Positions 42,113 through 51,504 of a DNA stretch of 64,000 bases are shown piece by piece. The notes below the pieces were generated by a model. It was not told the DNA's origin. It did no database searches and saw nothing but the letters and a program-made list of their open reading frames with translations. Within the stretch, counting starts at the first letter, position 1; each line of letters opens with the position of its first letter. Source of the stretch: Acidipila sp. EB88 (GTDB lineage: Bacteria; Acidobacteriota; Terriglobia; Terriglobales; Acidobacteriaceae); the NCBI RefSeq assembly GCF_003858395.1, contig NZ_QWEV01000005.1, positions 1,240,001-1,304,000 on the forward strand, written 5' to 3'. The position numbers and the translations under genes are program-made.

Positions 42113-45100
42113 TCAGAAAGTGAGTTTGAGCGCTGCCTGCTGCACGCGCGGCGCGATGGGGCCGATCGCGGTGATCTGTCCAAAGCCACTGCTCAGAGGG
42201 TTGTTGTTGGGGTTGGCAAAGCTGGCGTGGTTGAAAGCGTTGAACATCTCCCAGCGGAACTGCACGTTGTAGCGCTCCTTGTAGAGCCAGTTCTTGTACA
42301 CGCCGCCATCGCCCGTGTTGATCCCCGGGCCCTGGAAGAGGTTGCGGGGCGTGTTGCCAAAGGTTCCGGGCGCATTGCCGGTAAGCGAGAAGCCTGCCGG
42401 GTTGAAGTACTGGCCAAGCCACTGCGCCTTGGGGCCGCGATGCACGCCAAAGTCGCTGAGCTTCATGTAGCCCGGCGCGTAGTCGTCGCGGTCGCCGTAC
42501 TCATTGGAACCGGAAGCATTGCCGCCGCCGGCGATCGAAAACGGCAGGCCGGACTGCATGGTGTAAATGCCCGAGACCTCCCACCCTCCGAGGGTTTGCC
42601 GTAGCAGCTGGTTATGCCCGGTGAGCGCGGGCGTGGTGTAAACGAAGTTGGTGACCGAGATGAGCGGAATGTTGAGGTCGGACCGGCCAAGGTTGAAGCG
42701 GATGTTGAACGGATCAGGAAGCGGGTTGCCGAACGAAACGCTGCCGGTGCTGAAGGTGTCGTTGGTGCGGGCCCAGGTGAAGTTGGACTGGAATTGCAGG
42801 TTGTGCGAGAGCCGCTTCTCGATGCCGGCCTGCAGCGAGTGGTAGTTCGCCGTGCCGGCGCTGGTGTTCTGCAGGATGAATGCGTAGTCGGGGTACGTGG
42901 TGCGGTCGCCGGTGACCGGCACGATCAGCGCGCCATTTCGGATGTAGGGTGCCGGGTTGTAGATACCGGGGTTGAGATCGAGCGGTACCACCTGGTGGTA
43001 GCTCTGGCTGCCCACATAGGCGAGGTGCATGGCGAAGTCGCGCCCGATCTGCTGCTCCACCGACAGGTTCCAGCTTTGCGTGGTGCCTACGCGAAAGTCT
43101 CGCGAGAACACCGAGCCGACGCTGACCGCGCTCGCGGGGAAAGGCGAGTCGGCCGGGGGATTCTCACTGGAGGAGGCAAAGGGCGGAAACGGGTTCGCTC
43201 CGCCGGTGCCGGAAGCAGAGAAGGAATAAGGATTGGAGAATGGGATCGGCTCGGTTGCCGTGCCGTTGAAGGTGTAGGTCGGGCTGAACGGGCTGAGGTC
43301 GGCGGTGTGGTTGTAGATGGAGTACTGCAGCGGCGAGAAGAAGATGCCAAACGCCCCCCGGATTGCGGTGTTGGGGAGCGATGCCGGTTGCCAGGCCACG
43401 CCAATGCGTGGGCCGAACTGGCGGTAGTCATGCGGGAGCAGCTCCGCGTCGACTCCGGGGTCACCGGGGAAGACCAGGCCGAGTGGCGCGCCGGGATACC
43501 GTGTGCTCTGCTCACCGGGGATGAAGGCAGCACCGCGCCCATTGGGAACGCTGGGCGGCAGGTTGGGCTCCCAGCGCACGCCGTAGGTAAAGGTCAGGTT
43601 GGGCTTGATGCGCCATGCATCCTGCGCGTAAATGCCGAGCACGATGCCGGTCTCACTCTGCGACTCGCCGGCGCCCTGGCGGAAGAAGTTCGCGTCGCCG
43701 AGCAGGAAGTCCGCGAGACCGAAGCCGGTGTACTGGCCGTTGAAGTCGATGGTCGCGTTTTGCGGATAGGCCGCGACCTCGTTGGCGAACTGGTGCAGCG
43801 CATCGCCGCCGACCGTGAGCGTGTGCTGCCCGAGCACCTTGGAGTAGTCGTCGGTGATCGTCCAGGTGCGACGGTTTTCGCGGTTGGGCGCGGTGTACGG
43901 CATGGCAGGACCATTGGTGACCTGCACGCCGCCCTCGCTGTAACAGGTGCCCGCCGGGTCCGTGATCGCGATGTACTGCGAGAAGCACCAGGGCTGGCCC
44001 TGTGCATTGGCCACGTGCGCGGCGGAGTAAAAATCGTTCTCCAGAAACGCGCCCGAGATGACGTTGATCGAGGTGGGCGAGATCGTCCAGGTGTGGCTGA
44101 TGAGCTCGTTGTAGAGGCGGCCGGTTTCACCCAGCGTGTTGTTCAGGATGTTGCCGGTAAGCGTCTGTTCCGGCTGGTCAATCCACTCGAGAAAGTTGCG
44201 CACAGAAAGGCGCTGGGTGGTGGAAATGTCGTAGTCCACGCGGCCCGTCGCCTCCTGGAAGTTATAGGTCTCCGGCGCGCCGGCGTAGTTGACCTGCCCG
44301 GTCGAGGCGACCTGGCCCACGGGGAACAGTGCGGAGATTGCGACCGCGGCCGGGTTAAACAGCGCAGGGTTGATCTGGTTGGGCTTGCCGTTCACAGTCG
44401 TAAACGGATTGACAGCGAGGCCTGTTCCCAACGCTTGTGGAACGGCGCTGAAGTCGCCTGCCAGCATCGCCGGCGTAGGGTCAAACGTGATGTTGGTGCC
44501 GGTCTGCGTGCTGGCACGGGTCTGCTGGTAATTCGCAAAGAAGAAAATCCTGTCCTTCTTGATGGGGCCGCCCACGTAACCACCGAACTGGTTGCGCTTG
44601 AGCGGGTCGACGGCATGCGTGAAGTAGTTGCCGGCATTGAGCGCGTCGTTGCGCAGGAACTCAAACAGGCCGCCGTGAAACTGGTTCGAGCCGGACTTGG
44701 TTTGAATCGTGACCACCGCGCCCGGGGCAAAGCCGTAGCGCGAATCGAAGTTGTTGGTGATGACCCGGAACTCCTGCGTCGCGTCCGCATTGGGAAATGG
44801 CGCGGCGAGCAGCAGGTAGGTATCCATGTTCTGCACGCCGTCCAGCAGGTAGTATGTGCTTCCCTGCCGGCCACCGTTCGCCGAGGCACCGGTCTCGTTG
44901 GGGAAGGCGTTGGTGGTCTGCAGAACGCCGGGTCCGCCACTGGCGAGGATGTTGGTGGTGCCTGGCGCAAGCAGCACGAGACTGGACGGGTCGCGTCCGT
45001 TCAGGGGCAGCTCCTTGACCGAACGCTCGTTGACCAGCTCGCTGATCTCGGCGGTACTCTGGTTGATCACCTGCCCGGCTGCGTTGACCTGGACTGTTTC

Positions 45101-45475
45101 GCTGGTGGCCCCGATGGCGAGCGTTGCTTTGAGGGTCGCGGCCTGGCCGACCGTAAGCTGCAAACCATTTTGCACGCTGGTAGTAAATCCCTGCTTGGTA
45201 ACTGTAACCGTGTACGTGCCAGGAGGAAGCGAGGTGATGGTGTAGGTGCCCTCATCGCTCGTGGTGGCGGTCAGTGTCTGGGCCGTTTCGTTGCTCACCA
45301 CACTGATCTGTGCGCCGCCAATGGATGCGCCGCTCGCGTCGGTGACAGTGCCGCTCAGCGAAGCATTGGTGGTTTGCGCATGCAGCGTCGTGCCGCTGAA
45401 CGAACACACGAGCGCTACGCTGCAAAGAGTTATCTCCGGCCTGAACCCAAGCATTGATCTCCGAAACAACCGCAT
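42113..45475 (-). CDS. Oar-like TonB-dependent receptor with carboxypeptidase-regulatory domain
   Basis: 1120 residues from the ATG at 45475, with CAGGAGG upstream. A signal peptide (ends in HAQTTNAS) is followed by a carboxypeptidase-regulatory-like Ig domain (about 38-115; ATTSDEGTYTITSLPPGTYTV), a plug domain (about 125-240), and a long outer-membrane beta-barrel ending in an aromatic-type C-terminus (AALKLTF). This arrangement is typical of acidobacterial TonB-dependent transporters; no SusD homolog is present. With GH2 and GH42 downstream it probably imports galactosides or related oligosaccharides. The opposite-strand frame of 947 codons is a GC-driven shadow. Confidence 0.95.
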   Translation of the reverse strand: MRLFRRSMLGFRPEITLCSVALVCSFSGTTLHAQTTNASLSGTVTDASGASIGGAQISVVSNETAQTLTATTSDEGTYTITSLPPGTYTVTVTKQGFTTSVQNGLQLTVGQAATLKATLAIGATSETVQVNAAGQVINQSTAEISELVNERSVKELPLNGRDPSSLVLLAPGTTNILASGGPGVLQTTNAFPNETGASANGGRQGSTYYLLDGVQNMDTYLLLAAPFPNADATQEFRVITNNFDSRYGFAPGAVVTIQTKSGSNQFHGGLFEFLRNDALNAGNYFTHAVDPLKRNQFGGYVGGPIKKDRIFFFANYQQTRASTQTGTNITFDPTPAMLAGDFSAVPQALGTGLAVNPFTTVNGKPNQINPALFNPAAVAISALFPVGQVASTGQVNYAGAPETYNFQEATGRVDYDISTTQRLSVRNFLEWIDQPEQTLTGNILNNTLGETGRLYNELISHTWTISPTSINVISGAFLENDFYSAAHVANAQGQPWCFSQYIAITDPAGTCYSEGGVQVTNGPAMPYTAPNRENRRTWTITDDYSKVLGQHTLTVGGDALHQFANEVAAYPQNATIDFNGQYTGFGLADFLLGDANFFRQGAGESQSETGIVLGIYAQDAWRIKPNLTFTYGVRWEPNLPPSVPNGRGAAFIPGEQSTRYPGAPLGLVFPGDPGVDAELLPHDYRQFGPRIGVAWQPASLPNTAIRGAFGIFFSPLQYSIYNHTADLSPFSPTYTFNGTATEPIPFSNPYSFSASGTGGANPFPPFASSSENPPADSPFPASAVSVGSVFSRDFRVGTTQSWNLSVEQQIGRDFAMHLAYVGSQSYHQVVPLDLNPGIYNPAPYIRNGALIVPVTGDRTTYPDYAFILQNTSAGTANYHSLQAGIEKRLSHNLQFQSNFTWARTNDTFSTGSVSFGNPLPDPFNIRFNLGRSDLNIPLISVTNFVYTTPALTGHNQLLRQTLGGWEVSGIYTMQSGLPFSIAGGGNASGSNEYGDRDDYAPGYMKLSDFGVHRGPKAQWLGQYFNPAGFSLTGNAPGTFGNTPRNLFQGPGINTGDGGVYKNWLYKERYNVQFRWEMFNAFNHASFANPNNNPLSSGFGQITAIGPIAPRVQQAALKLTF

Positions 45476-45889
45476 GCAATCCTCCTGAAGGCATAGCACT
45501 CGTTCGTGCGCACGCGTGTGCGCGCATCGCTCATCGGGCTGCGTGGGGACCACGTTCCAGTCTCGCAAACAGCTGTCAACGCCGGGCGCCCTGGTTGCTG
45601 CGACGGGCGCCACAAACCACGCTTCCGTTCAACGCGTACATACCTAACACCGTCCGCACACGCTTGACTATCGCCTTGATGGCACACGTGTGGCTCGCTC
45701 CGCAACAGGTATGCAGATTTGAGAGACGACTGCTCGGAAGTGCTTGAATTACGGGCAAAACGCCAGCTGCGCGAAGAGCGCGACCTTGTTTCAGCGCGAT
45801 GTTTACCAGGAAGATTCCACGTGTTTTCCTTCGACGCGGCTGTAACTTGCCGTGCTGACTTACAGGCCGAACAACTTATGCGCACCAGC
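45476..45889. other. Upstream region of the TonB-receptor unit
   Basis: About 400 bases without a supported gene. It should hold the promoter of the receptor-GH2-GH42 unit. No operator for a LacI or AraC type regulator was identified with confidence, and no regulator gene is adjacent. Confidence 0.4.
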
Positions 45890-45928
45890 AAAGGGCGCGA
45901 TCCAGAAAGTGCATGGATCGCGCCCTTT
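45890..45928 (-). terminator. Terminator downstream of the HtrA protease gene
   Basis: Perfect 15-bp arms (45890-45904 and 45914-45928) with a 9-base loop. On the minus strand the stem ends in CCCTTT. It lies 28 bases past the stop codon of the protease gene. Confidence 0.82.
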
Positions 45929-45955
45929 GCGCTGCGTTGCGACAGGAGTGCGGGC

Positions 45956-47599
45956 TTACGGCAGGATGCCTCCGGTCAGCACGGACTGGGAAGGCCTGTT
46001 GGGCGAGGCGATCTCCAGCGCCACATCATCCCCTGGCTTGAGTGCAGCCACCAGCGACTGGAACTGCGCGCTGTCTTTCACCGGAGTGCGATTGATGCTT
46101 TCAATCAGTACACCGGCACCAATCTGCGGATCCAACTCATCCGCAAACGAGCCCGGCGTTACGGCCTGCACAACCACGCCATGCGCGCCGGCTGGCGCAT
46201 TCTCCGGCAGGTCGGACACAGCGATCCCGAGGCGGGTTTTGGCCGCGCCGGGCCGCGCTTCCTCCGGCTGTGGGTGTGGCTCGGCTTCCGCGACGTTGGA
46301 TATTGCGGCGCGGTCGCCGAGGGTGCACCGGGCAGACAGGGTTTGGCCGTTACGCAGATAGCCGAGCGTTACCACCGAGCCGGGATGGCGCGCGGAGATG
46401 TTGTTGACCAGGTCTGCGCCATCGCGCACCGGCACACCATCGATCGAAACCACCACGTCGTCGGGCTTGAGGCCGGCTCGCGCAGCGGCCTGCCCGGGCG
46501 TAACCTCGCTGATCAACACGCCCGCGCTCGCGTGGTACATCCGCGCGACCGTGCTGTTGAGTTGGGGCTGGAACGAGATGCCCAGCGAGCCGCGCACCAC
46601 CTTGTGCTCCGGGCTGATGAGTTGGTTGTACACATCGATCACCACGTTGGATGGCATGGCGAAGCCGATGCCCATGTAACCGTTGGACTGCGTGAAGAAG
46701 GCCGTATTGACGCCGACCACCTGCCCTTCCATGTTGAGCAGCGGGCCGCCGGAGTTACCAGGATTGATCGCGGCATCGGTCTGGATGTAGTGCTTGAACT
46801 GGCCGCCCACGCCACCCTCGACGTCGCGATTGCGCGCGGAGATAATGCCTGCGGTTACGGTCTGGCTCAGGTCAAACGGAGAACCGATGGCCTCGACCCA
46901 GTCGCCGACCTGCGCGCCGTCGGAGTTGCCGAGCTTCACTGTCGGCAGCGGGTGGCCAACGTCGATGTGGATCACGGCGAGATCCGTTTCCTTGTCCACG
47001 CCGACCACCGTGGCGCGGTGTCCCTGGTCAGTCGCCGGATCGGTGGTGAGCTTGACGTAGATGCGGTCTGCCTTGTCGATCACGTGGTTGTTGGTAACGA
47101 TGTAGCCGCGTGGATCGACGATGAAGCCGGAGCCCAGCCCGCGCTCTTCCTGCGGCTGCGCTTCATGGCCCTGACCGTTGAAGAAACGCTGGAAGAACTG
47201 TTGCATGTTGTTTTCAGAGTCGGGCGCATCTGCACCGCCGTCGGGCTGCATTGGTTGCTGGCGCCCCTTGCGGGTGCCCGGTTGCTCCGCGTGCGGAAGG
47301 ATCTGGGTGTTGATGTTGACCACGGCGGGACCGACCTGCTGAACAATCTTGCTGAAGTCGTTTGGCAGATTGAGAGCCTTCGGAACTGTGAGCGGCGTGG
47401 CATCGTGGGTGTCCAGCGTTGTGCTGGTTGCGCCCTGCGCCCGGGCGATGGCTGCGGGCAGCACGAGCAGGCATGCCGCAGCTGTGAGCCCGGCGAGCAC
47501 GCCGGCTTTGTCGTGCGCCCGATACTCTGGCCTAGGTGAAAGGGTGGAGGGCTGAGCGCGAAACCCGGTTGCGACTAATTGTTTAGTTGTTGGAGACAT
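45956..47599 (-). CDS. HtrA/Do-family serine protease with two PDZ domains
   Basis: 547 residues, an envelope protease/chaperone of the DegP/MucD type. A membrane-targeting segment (about 31-53) follows a polar 30-residue leader. The catalytic triad is H172 (NNHVI), D206 (ETDLAV) and S283 (GNSGGPL). Two PDZ domains follow. A Gln/Pro-rich linker (about 103-150) precedes the protease domain and is longer than usual. The gene lies 33 bases after the M56 gene in the same direction, after blaI, and ends at a strong terminator, so the three form a likely operon. The long Q-rich linker probably belongs to its LA-loop-like region. Confidence 0.92.
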   Translation of the reverse strand: MSPTTKQLVATGFRAQPSTLSPRPEYRAHDKAGVLAGLTAAACLLVLPAAIARAQGATSTTLDTHDATPLTVPKALNLPNDFSKIVQQVGPAVVNINTQILPHAEQPGTRKGRQQPMQPDGGADAPDSENNMQQFFQRFFNGQGHEAQPQEERGLGSGFIVDPRGYIVTNNHVIDKADRIYVKLTTDPATDQGHRATVVGVDKETDLAVIHIDVGHPLPTVKLGNSDGAQVGDWVEAIGSPFDLSQTVTAGIISARNRDVEGGVGGQFKHYIQTDAAINPGNSGGPLLNMEGQVVGVNTAFFTQSNGYMGIGFAMPSNVVIDVYNQLISPEHKVVRGSLGISFQPQLNSTVARMYHASAGVLISEVTPGQAAARAGLKPDDVVVSIDGVPVRDGADLVNNISARHPGSVVTLGYLRNGQTLSARCTLGDRAAISNVAEAEPHPQPEEARPGAAKTRLGIAVSDLPENAPAGAHGVVVQAVTPGSFADELDPQIGAGVLIESINRTPVKDSAQFQSLVAALKPGDDVALEIASPNRPSQSVLTGGILP

Positions 47600-47632
47600 T
47601 AGGATGTACTTCCCTCGAGGTTATGGAGTGAG

Positions 47633-49201
47633 TTAGATCGAAAGCAAAAGCACAGACGGCCACGCCTGCGCAAAAGAGCCCGGTGGCACCGGCTGAAGCA
47701 GCCACTGAGCGCCTTCGAAGTCGTTCTTGCCAAATCGCCAGATCACCAGGATTGCCCCCGGAGGCACGCCGTCACGCAGAAGCTGCGCACTGCCAGGACG
47801 TACGTCGGGCTCGGCGGGTGCGGAGCCTGGGAAGACCGGCTCGGCGGGGACCTGTTCGGCAGCCATCTCCCCGAGGAGGCCGGGTGGGTTGGTCGCGCCT
47901 GCACTGTCGGGCGCGATCGCCGGCGTTTGCGCCCGGGCCGTGTGCCGCGCGAAGGCGGCAGGCTGGCTTGCACGACGCCGCGGGTGCGTGACCGCCGTAT
48001 TTGTAACCGACACAGATATAGTTTGTGCAGCCGCCGCAGGCCCGGGGTGGAACACAGCGCTGCGCACGTGCGCAGCGGGCAGCGCGGCCTGTTCCACGGG
48101 GCCGGGCATGCGTTGAGAAGCCGGGGCGAACTGGAGCGGAGTCGGCGCAACCACCAGGGCGGTGCCGAGCCCAAGGGCCGCAAACGCAAGCGCGGCCATG
48201 CGCGCGGCGCTAGCTCGCCGTGTATGTGGAGCACGATGCAGGATGTGTTGAACGCGCGCCGCAAGCTGCGACTGCTCACCGGCGAGCCCGAGACTGAGAG
48301 GTTGCCACGACGCCTGCGCGGCGCACTCCGCAACCCGCGCCAGGCAGGCGGCATAGCTTTTCGGTGAGGCCGCACCTTGCAGGGCCGCATCGTCGCAGGC
48401 CATCTCGCGCGCTTCGGCGGCGCGGGCGGCGATCAAGGCAAGCGCAAACGAAAGCGGCAACGCGGCGCGGGCAAGCAGCGCCCACGATGCACACACATCG
48501 TCCCAGCGAGCGAGGTGCGCTGCCTCGTGGCGCAAGACCCATTGCAGCTCTTCCGGCGAAAGCGACAGCACGACCACCTCGGGCAGCAGGATCGCCCGGC
48601 CGAACAGACCGCATGCGCTCGGCGTGGCGAGTTCGCTGGTGACCAGCAGGCGGGCCCGGCCGGCGCGGCGCCCGTGCCACTCCGTGCGCTGCAGGAGGTT
48701 GTCATAGAGCGCCTGCAGCGCGGGCGGCGCTGGTCGCGCATGCCGCAGCACGCGCCGCAAAGCCACCGCGCCCAGTACCAGGCGCGACAACGCGAACAGA
48801 GAGCCGGCTGCCCACAAGCCGCACACCACCAGCGCCCAGTGAAATGACACGGACGGCAACACTCTCGGCTGCAGGCGCGCCATCCATAACTGCACATGCG
48901 TCTCCACATGCGTTGAGAGAGGTGCCGCTCCCGCCTGCCCTGCTGCCGCGGAGAGCCCGGGAAGCTGGTCCAACGGCGCGGCGTTGCCGGGCACATGTAC
49001 AAATGGCAGGATCACGGCCGCGGCGAAGCCCCACAGCCACAGGCGCGAGCGGGTCTGCGCATCGAGCCCCGGCAGCAAGCGGATCAGCCCGAGGACCAGT
49101 AGTGCCATCAGCGCGCTTTCGAGTGCACTGCGTACGGCGAACGCCGCTGCGCCCGGAATCGCCGGGCTATGCAGCGCGACCTCCAGCCACGCAGCGCTCA
49201 C
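47633..49201 (-). CDS. M56/BlaR1-like membrane metallopeptidase
   Basis: 522 residues. The N-terminal 220 residues carry several membrane segments (AFAVRSALESALMALLVLGLIRLLPG etc. in part) and the zinc motif HEAAH in WVLRHEAAHLARWDD, as in BlaR1/MecR1 sensors. A C-terminal, mainly polar region (about 330-522) has no penicillin-binding domain, so it is a BlaR1-like peptidase with another sensor tail. It presumably cleaves or unseats its BlaI repressor. It overlaps the blaI gene by 4 bases (GTGA-type coupling) and lies 33 bases before the HtrA gene. Confidence 0.88.
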   Translation of the reverse strand: MSAAWLEVALHSPAIPGAAAFAVRSALESALMALLVLGLIRLLPGLDAQTRSRLWLWGFAAAVILPFVHVPGNAAPLDQLPGLSAAAGQAGAAPLSTHVETHVQLWMARLQPRVLPSVSFHWALVVCGLWAAGSLFALSRLVLGAVALRRVLRHARPAPPALQALYDNLLQRTEWHGRRAGRARLLVTSELATPSACGLFGRAILLPEVVVLSLSPEELQWVLRHEAAHLARWDDVCASWALLARAALPLSFALALIAARAAEAREMACDDAALQGAASPKSYAACLARVAECAAQASWQPLSLGLAGEQSQLAARVQHILHRAPHTRRASAARMAALAFAALGLGTALVVAPTPLQFAPASQRMPGPVEQAALPAAHVRSAVFHPGPAAAAQTISVSVTNTAVTHPRRRASQPAAFARHTARAQTPAIAPDSAGATNPPGLLGEMAAEQVPAEPVFPGSAPAEPDVRPGSAQLLRDGVPPGAILVIWRFGKNDFEGAQWLLQPVPPGSFAQAWPSVLLLSI

Positions 49202-49575
49202 TCTGCCTCCGCGATTCGCCGTTTCAGCTCGGCCAGCTCATCCGGGGTGATCTCTTCATCCCCAAGCATCGAAAGCAGCAACTGTTCGCGCGAGTTATTG
49301 AAGAAGCGCGCCAGTGTCTGGCGCAGCGCGGTGATGCCTGCGTTGGTCTCCTGCACCACGGGCGTGTACAGAAAGGCGCGGCCCTCTTTGCGATGCCGGA
49401 CATAGCCCTTGGCCTCAAGGATGCGCACCGTGGTCAACACAGAGGTATAGGCGAGCTTGTCCTCGTCTGGCAGGGCGCTCTGCAGATCGCTGACCGACGA
49501 TTCGCCACGACGCCACAGCAGCTTCATCAGGCGAAGCTCGGCATCGGTCAGCGTGGATGAGGGTTTCGGCGGCAT
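49198..49575 (-). CDS. BlaI/MecI-family transcriptional repressor
   Basis: About 125 residues from the ATG at 49575 (a TTG at 49620 is also in frame). It has the winged-helix domain of BlaI/MecI/CopY regulators (TDAELRLMKLLWRRGESSVS, and YTSVLTTVRILEAKGYVRH), followed by the C-terminal dimerisation helix (RQTLARFFNNSREQLLLSML). BlaI repressors are removed by the M56 partner encoded directly downstream. A dyad overlapping the TTG (49619-49636) is the likely operator, which supports the ATG start. Confidence 0.9.
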   Translation of the reverse strand: MPPKPSSTLTDAELRLMKLLWRRGESSVSDLQSALPDEDKLAYTSVLTTVRILEAKGYVRHRKEGRAFLYTPVVQETNAGITALRQTLARFFNNSREQLLLSMLGDEEITPDELAELKRRIAEAE

Positions 49576-49618
49576 CCTGGTGATTCGACTCTTTCTACGC
49601 TTCGGAGGTAAGCCGGTC

Positions 49619-49636
49619 AAACGAATAAATTAGTTT
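49619..49636. promoter_or_regulatory. Candidate BlaI operator upstream of blaI
   Basis: Imperfect inverted repeat AAACnAATnnATTnGTTT in an AT-rich patch unlike its surroundings, 44 bases before the blaI ATG. Autoregulation from an upstream dyad is the rule in this family. It also faces the divergent aminotransferase gene. Confidence 0.5.
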
Positions 49637-49826
49637 CAGCTGGGAAGACGGGTTTAGAGCGCTTCTCCGCGCTCTTCAGAAGCTGGCAATTTCGAGGCTG
49701 ACGAGGCCCAGGACTGGAGATGACGCTTGCCAGCGCCGGGTTTTCACCCGTATGGACCCGAAGGCAACCCACCCGGTCGAACCAAGCCACTATGCTGGAA
49801 GCAGTCACTTACAGGCAGGGCTGTTC

Positions 49827-51041
49827 ATGCATCCAGAGATCGCACTCGAAGCCACCGGGAATGCCATGCCGGACGTCAAACCCGCACTGCAGTTGAGCGA
49901 GTTGTCGCCGGCCATTATTCAATCCGAGATCCGCGCCATGTCGGTGGAGTGCGACCGCGTCGGCGGCATCAACCTCGCGCAGGGGATCTGCGACACCAGG
50001 CTGCCGGATGCCGCTGCAGCAGGTGCCATTGCCGCCATCGAAGATGGGCACAATATCTACACGCGACTGGACGGCATCGCGCCGCTGCGTGAAGCGATCG
50101 CCGTGAAGATGGCGCAGCATAATTACCTTGCCGTGGATCCACACAGTGAACTGCTCGTCACCAACGGAGCGACGGGCGCGCTGCATGCGGCGTGCCTCGC
50201 CCTGCTCAACCCTGGGGACGAGGTGTTGTTGTTCGAACCGTTCTATGGCTATCACGTGAGTACACTGCTGTCGCAGCGGCTGGTGCCTGTGATCGTCCCG
50301 CTTGACGATGCAGACTGGACGATTGACTTCGACCGGCTGCGCGACGCGATGACGAGTCGCACGCGGGCCATCCTGCTGAACAGCCCGGCGAACCCTTCGG
50401 GCAAGGTGTTTACCCGGGGCGAGCTGGCGCGCATCGCGGAGCTGGCGACAGAGCACGATCTGTTCGTGTTCTCCGACGAGATCTATGAGCACTTCCTGTT
50501 CGACGGGCGGGAGCATGTGTCACCGGCGACGCTGCCAGGCATGGCCGAGCGATGCATCACGATCTCCGGCCTCTCCAAAACCTTCAGCATCACGGGCTGG
50601 CGCATCGGCTACCTGGCGGCGGCTGCCAGGTGGCTCCCGGCCATCGGCTACTTCCACGATCTGACATACGTATGCAGCCCGGCGCCGTTGCAGTATGGCG
50701 CGGCCGCCGCGCTCCGGGCTTTGGAATCGACATCGTTTTACACCGACCTGCGCGGCGAGTACGAGCGCAAGCGAGACCTGCTGTGCGCGGCGTTGACGTG
50801 CGCCGAACTCGTGCCTTTTGTTCCGCAGGGCGCTTATTACATCCTTGCTGACGCCACCCGGCTGCAGGGTGCAACCGCATCGGAGAAGGCACGCACCTTG
50901 CTGCGACAGTGCGGTATCGCCACAGTACCGGGCAGCGCGTTCTACCGGGCTGGCGGCGGCTCCAACCTTCTCCGCTTCTGCTTCGGCAAGAAAGATCCGG
51001 ATCTGCACCGCGCGTGCGAGGCGCTGGAACAACTGGCCTGA
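49827..51041 (+). CDS. PLP-dependent aminotransferase (class I/II)
   Basis: The frame opens at 49752; the ATG at 49827 (404 residues) or 49866 is the more probable start, because the first 25 codons look like leader DNA. Fold-type I motifs are present: VTNGATGALHAACLAL, LNSPANPSGKVF, the SDEIYEHF pocket with its Asp, SLSKTFSITGWRIGY with the Schiff-base Lys, and the C-terminal Arg in NLLRFCFGKK. The closest relatives seem to be the aspartate/kynurenine (methionine) aminotransferase group. It is divergent from blaI. The amino donor is not decided by sequence. Confidence 0.88.
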   Translation: MHPEIALEATGNAMPDVKPALQLSELSPAIIQSEIRAMSVECDRVGGINLAQGICDTRLPDAAAAGAIAAIEDGHNIYTRLDGIAPLREAIAVKMAQHNYLAVDPHSELLVTNGATGALHAACLALLNPGDEVLLFEPFYGYHVSTLLSQRLVPVIVPLDDADWTIDFDRLRDAMTSRTRAILLNSPANPSGKVFTRGELARIAELATEHDLFVFSDEIYEHFLFDGREHVSPATLPGMAERCITISGLSKTFSITGWRIGYLAAAARWLPAIGYFHDLTYVCSPAPLQYGAAAALRALESTSFYTDLRGEYERKRDLLCAALTCAELVPFVPQGAYYILADATRLQGATASEKARTLLRQCGIATVPGSAFYRAGGGSNLLRFCFGKKDPDLHRACEALEQLA

Positions 51042-51226
51042 GAGGCGGCCATCCCCTCAACCGCGTAAGGAAGGAACCCGTAGTCAGCGGTGCCGGTCCA
51101 TGTTCCACGCCAGGGAGCTGCGGACGCCGCGAAGCAAACCGGGGCGGCAAAGCAAGCCGCGACAAGCATCGCCATCAGCAGACACAGTGCACGCTTGATA
51201 TGCGAAGTTCGACGGAGAACAAACAC
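50942..51226 (-). CDS. Possible small secreted protein, uncertain
   Basis: 94 codons on the strand opposite the end of the aminotransferase gene. The N-terminus reads as a strong signal peptide (IKRALCLLMAMLVAACFAA) followed by WRGTWTGTADYG, which resembles a small exported protein; after about 60 residues the frame runs inside the aminotransferase, where it looks like a shadow. It may be a remnant or a false call. Confidence 0.25.
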   Translation of the reverse strand: MFVLRRTSHIKRALCLLMAMLVAACFAAPVCFAASAAPWRGTWTGTADYGFLPYAVEGMAASQASCSSASHARCRSGSFLPKQKRRRLEPPPAR

Positions 51227-51249
51227 TGCGGAGGAGAGAAAAAGCAGAT

Positions 51250-51338
51250 GGCGGAGGGAGAGGGATTCGAACCCCCGTTACCTGTTAAGGTAAAGCGGTT
51301 TTCAAGACCGCCTGTTTCAACCACTCACACATCCCTCC
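51250..51338 (-). tRNA. tRNA-Ser (TGA anticodon)
   Basis: A class II tRNA. On the minus strand the acceptor stem is GGAGGGA paired with TCCCTCC; the anticodon stem GCGGT/ACCGC encloses CTTGAAA (anticodon TGA); a long variable arm and a T-arm (GGGGGTTCGAATCCC) follow. CCA is encoded. Confidence 0.95.
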
Positions 51339-51504
51339 GGCGGGTTCGTGCGCAGTTTCAGGGTACCAGCAAGCTTGCCTGGTGAGTAGTTGATCCCGGG
51401 TGACTTGTGAACAACGCCGGCCGCTGTTTTTGCCGAGCGCAGAACGGCGCAGCGCGTGGCTGCAGATCGCGGCACCACTGGAGCGCTAGTCTCTGTTCAC
51501 AGCC

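Noticed and set aside
42614-45457. 947-codon open frame on the plus strand
   Set aside because: It lies wholly opposite the TonB-dependent receptor, has no family motifs, and its composition is what high-GC codon bias yields on the reverse strand.
45719-47539. 606-codon plus frame opposite the HtrA gene
   Set aside because: The minus strand carries the intact protease triad and PDZ domains; the plus frame has none of the marks of a protein family.
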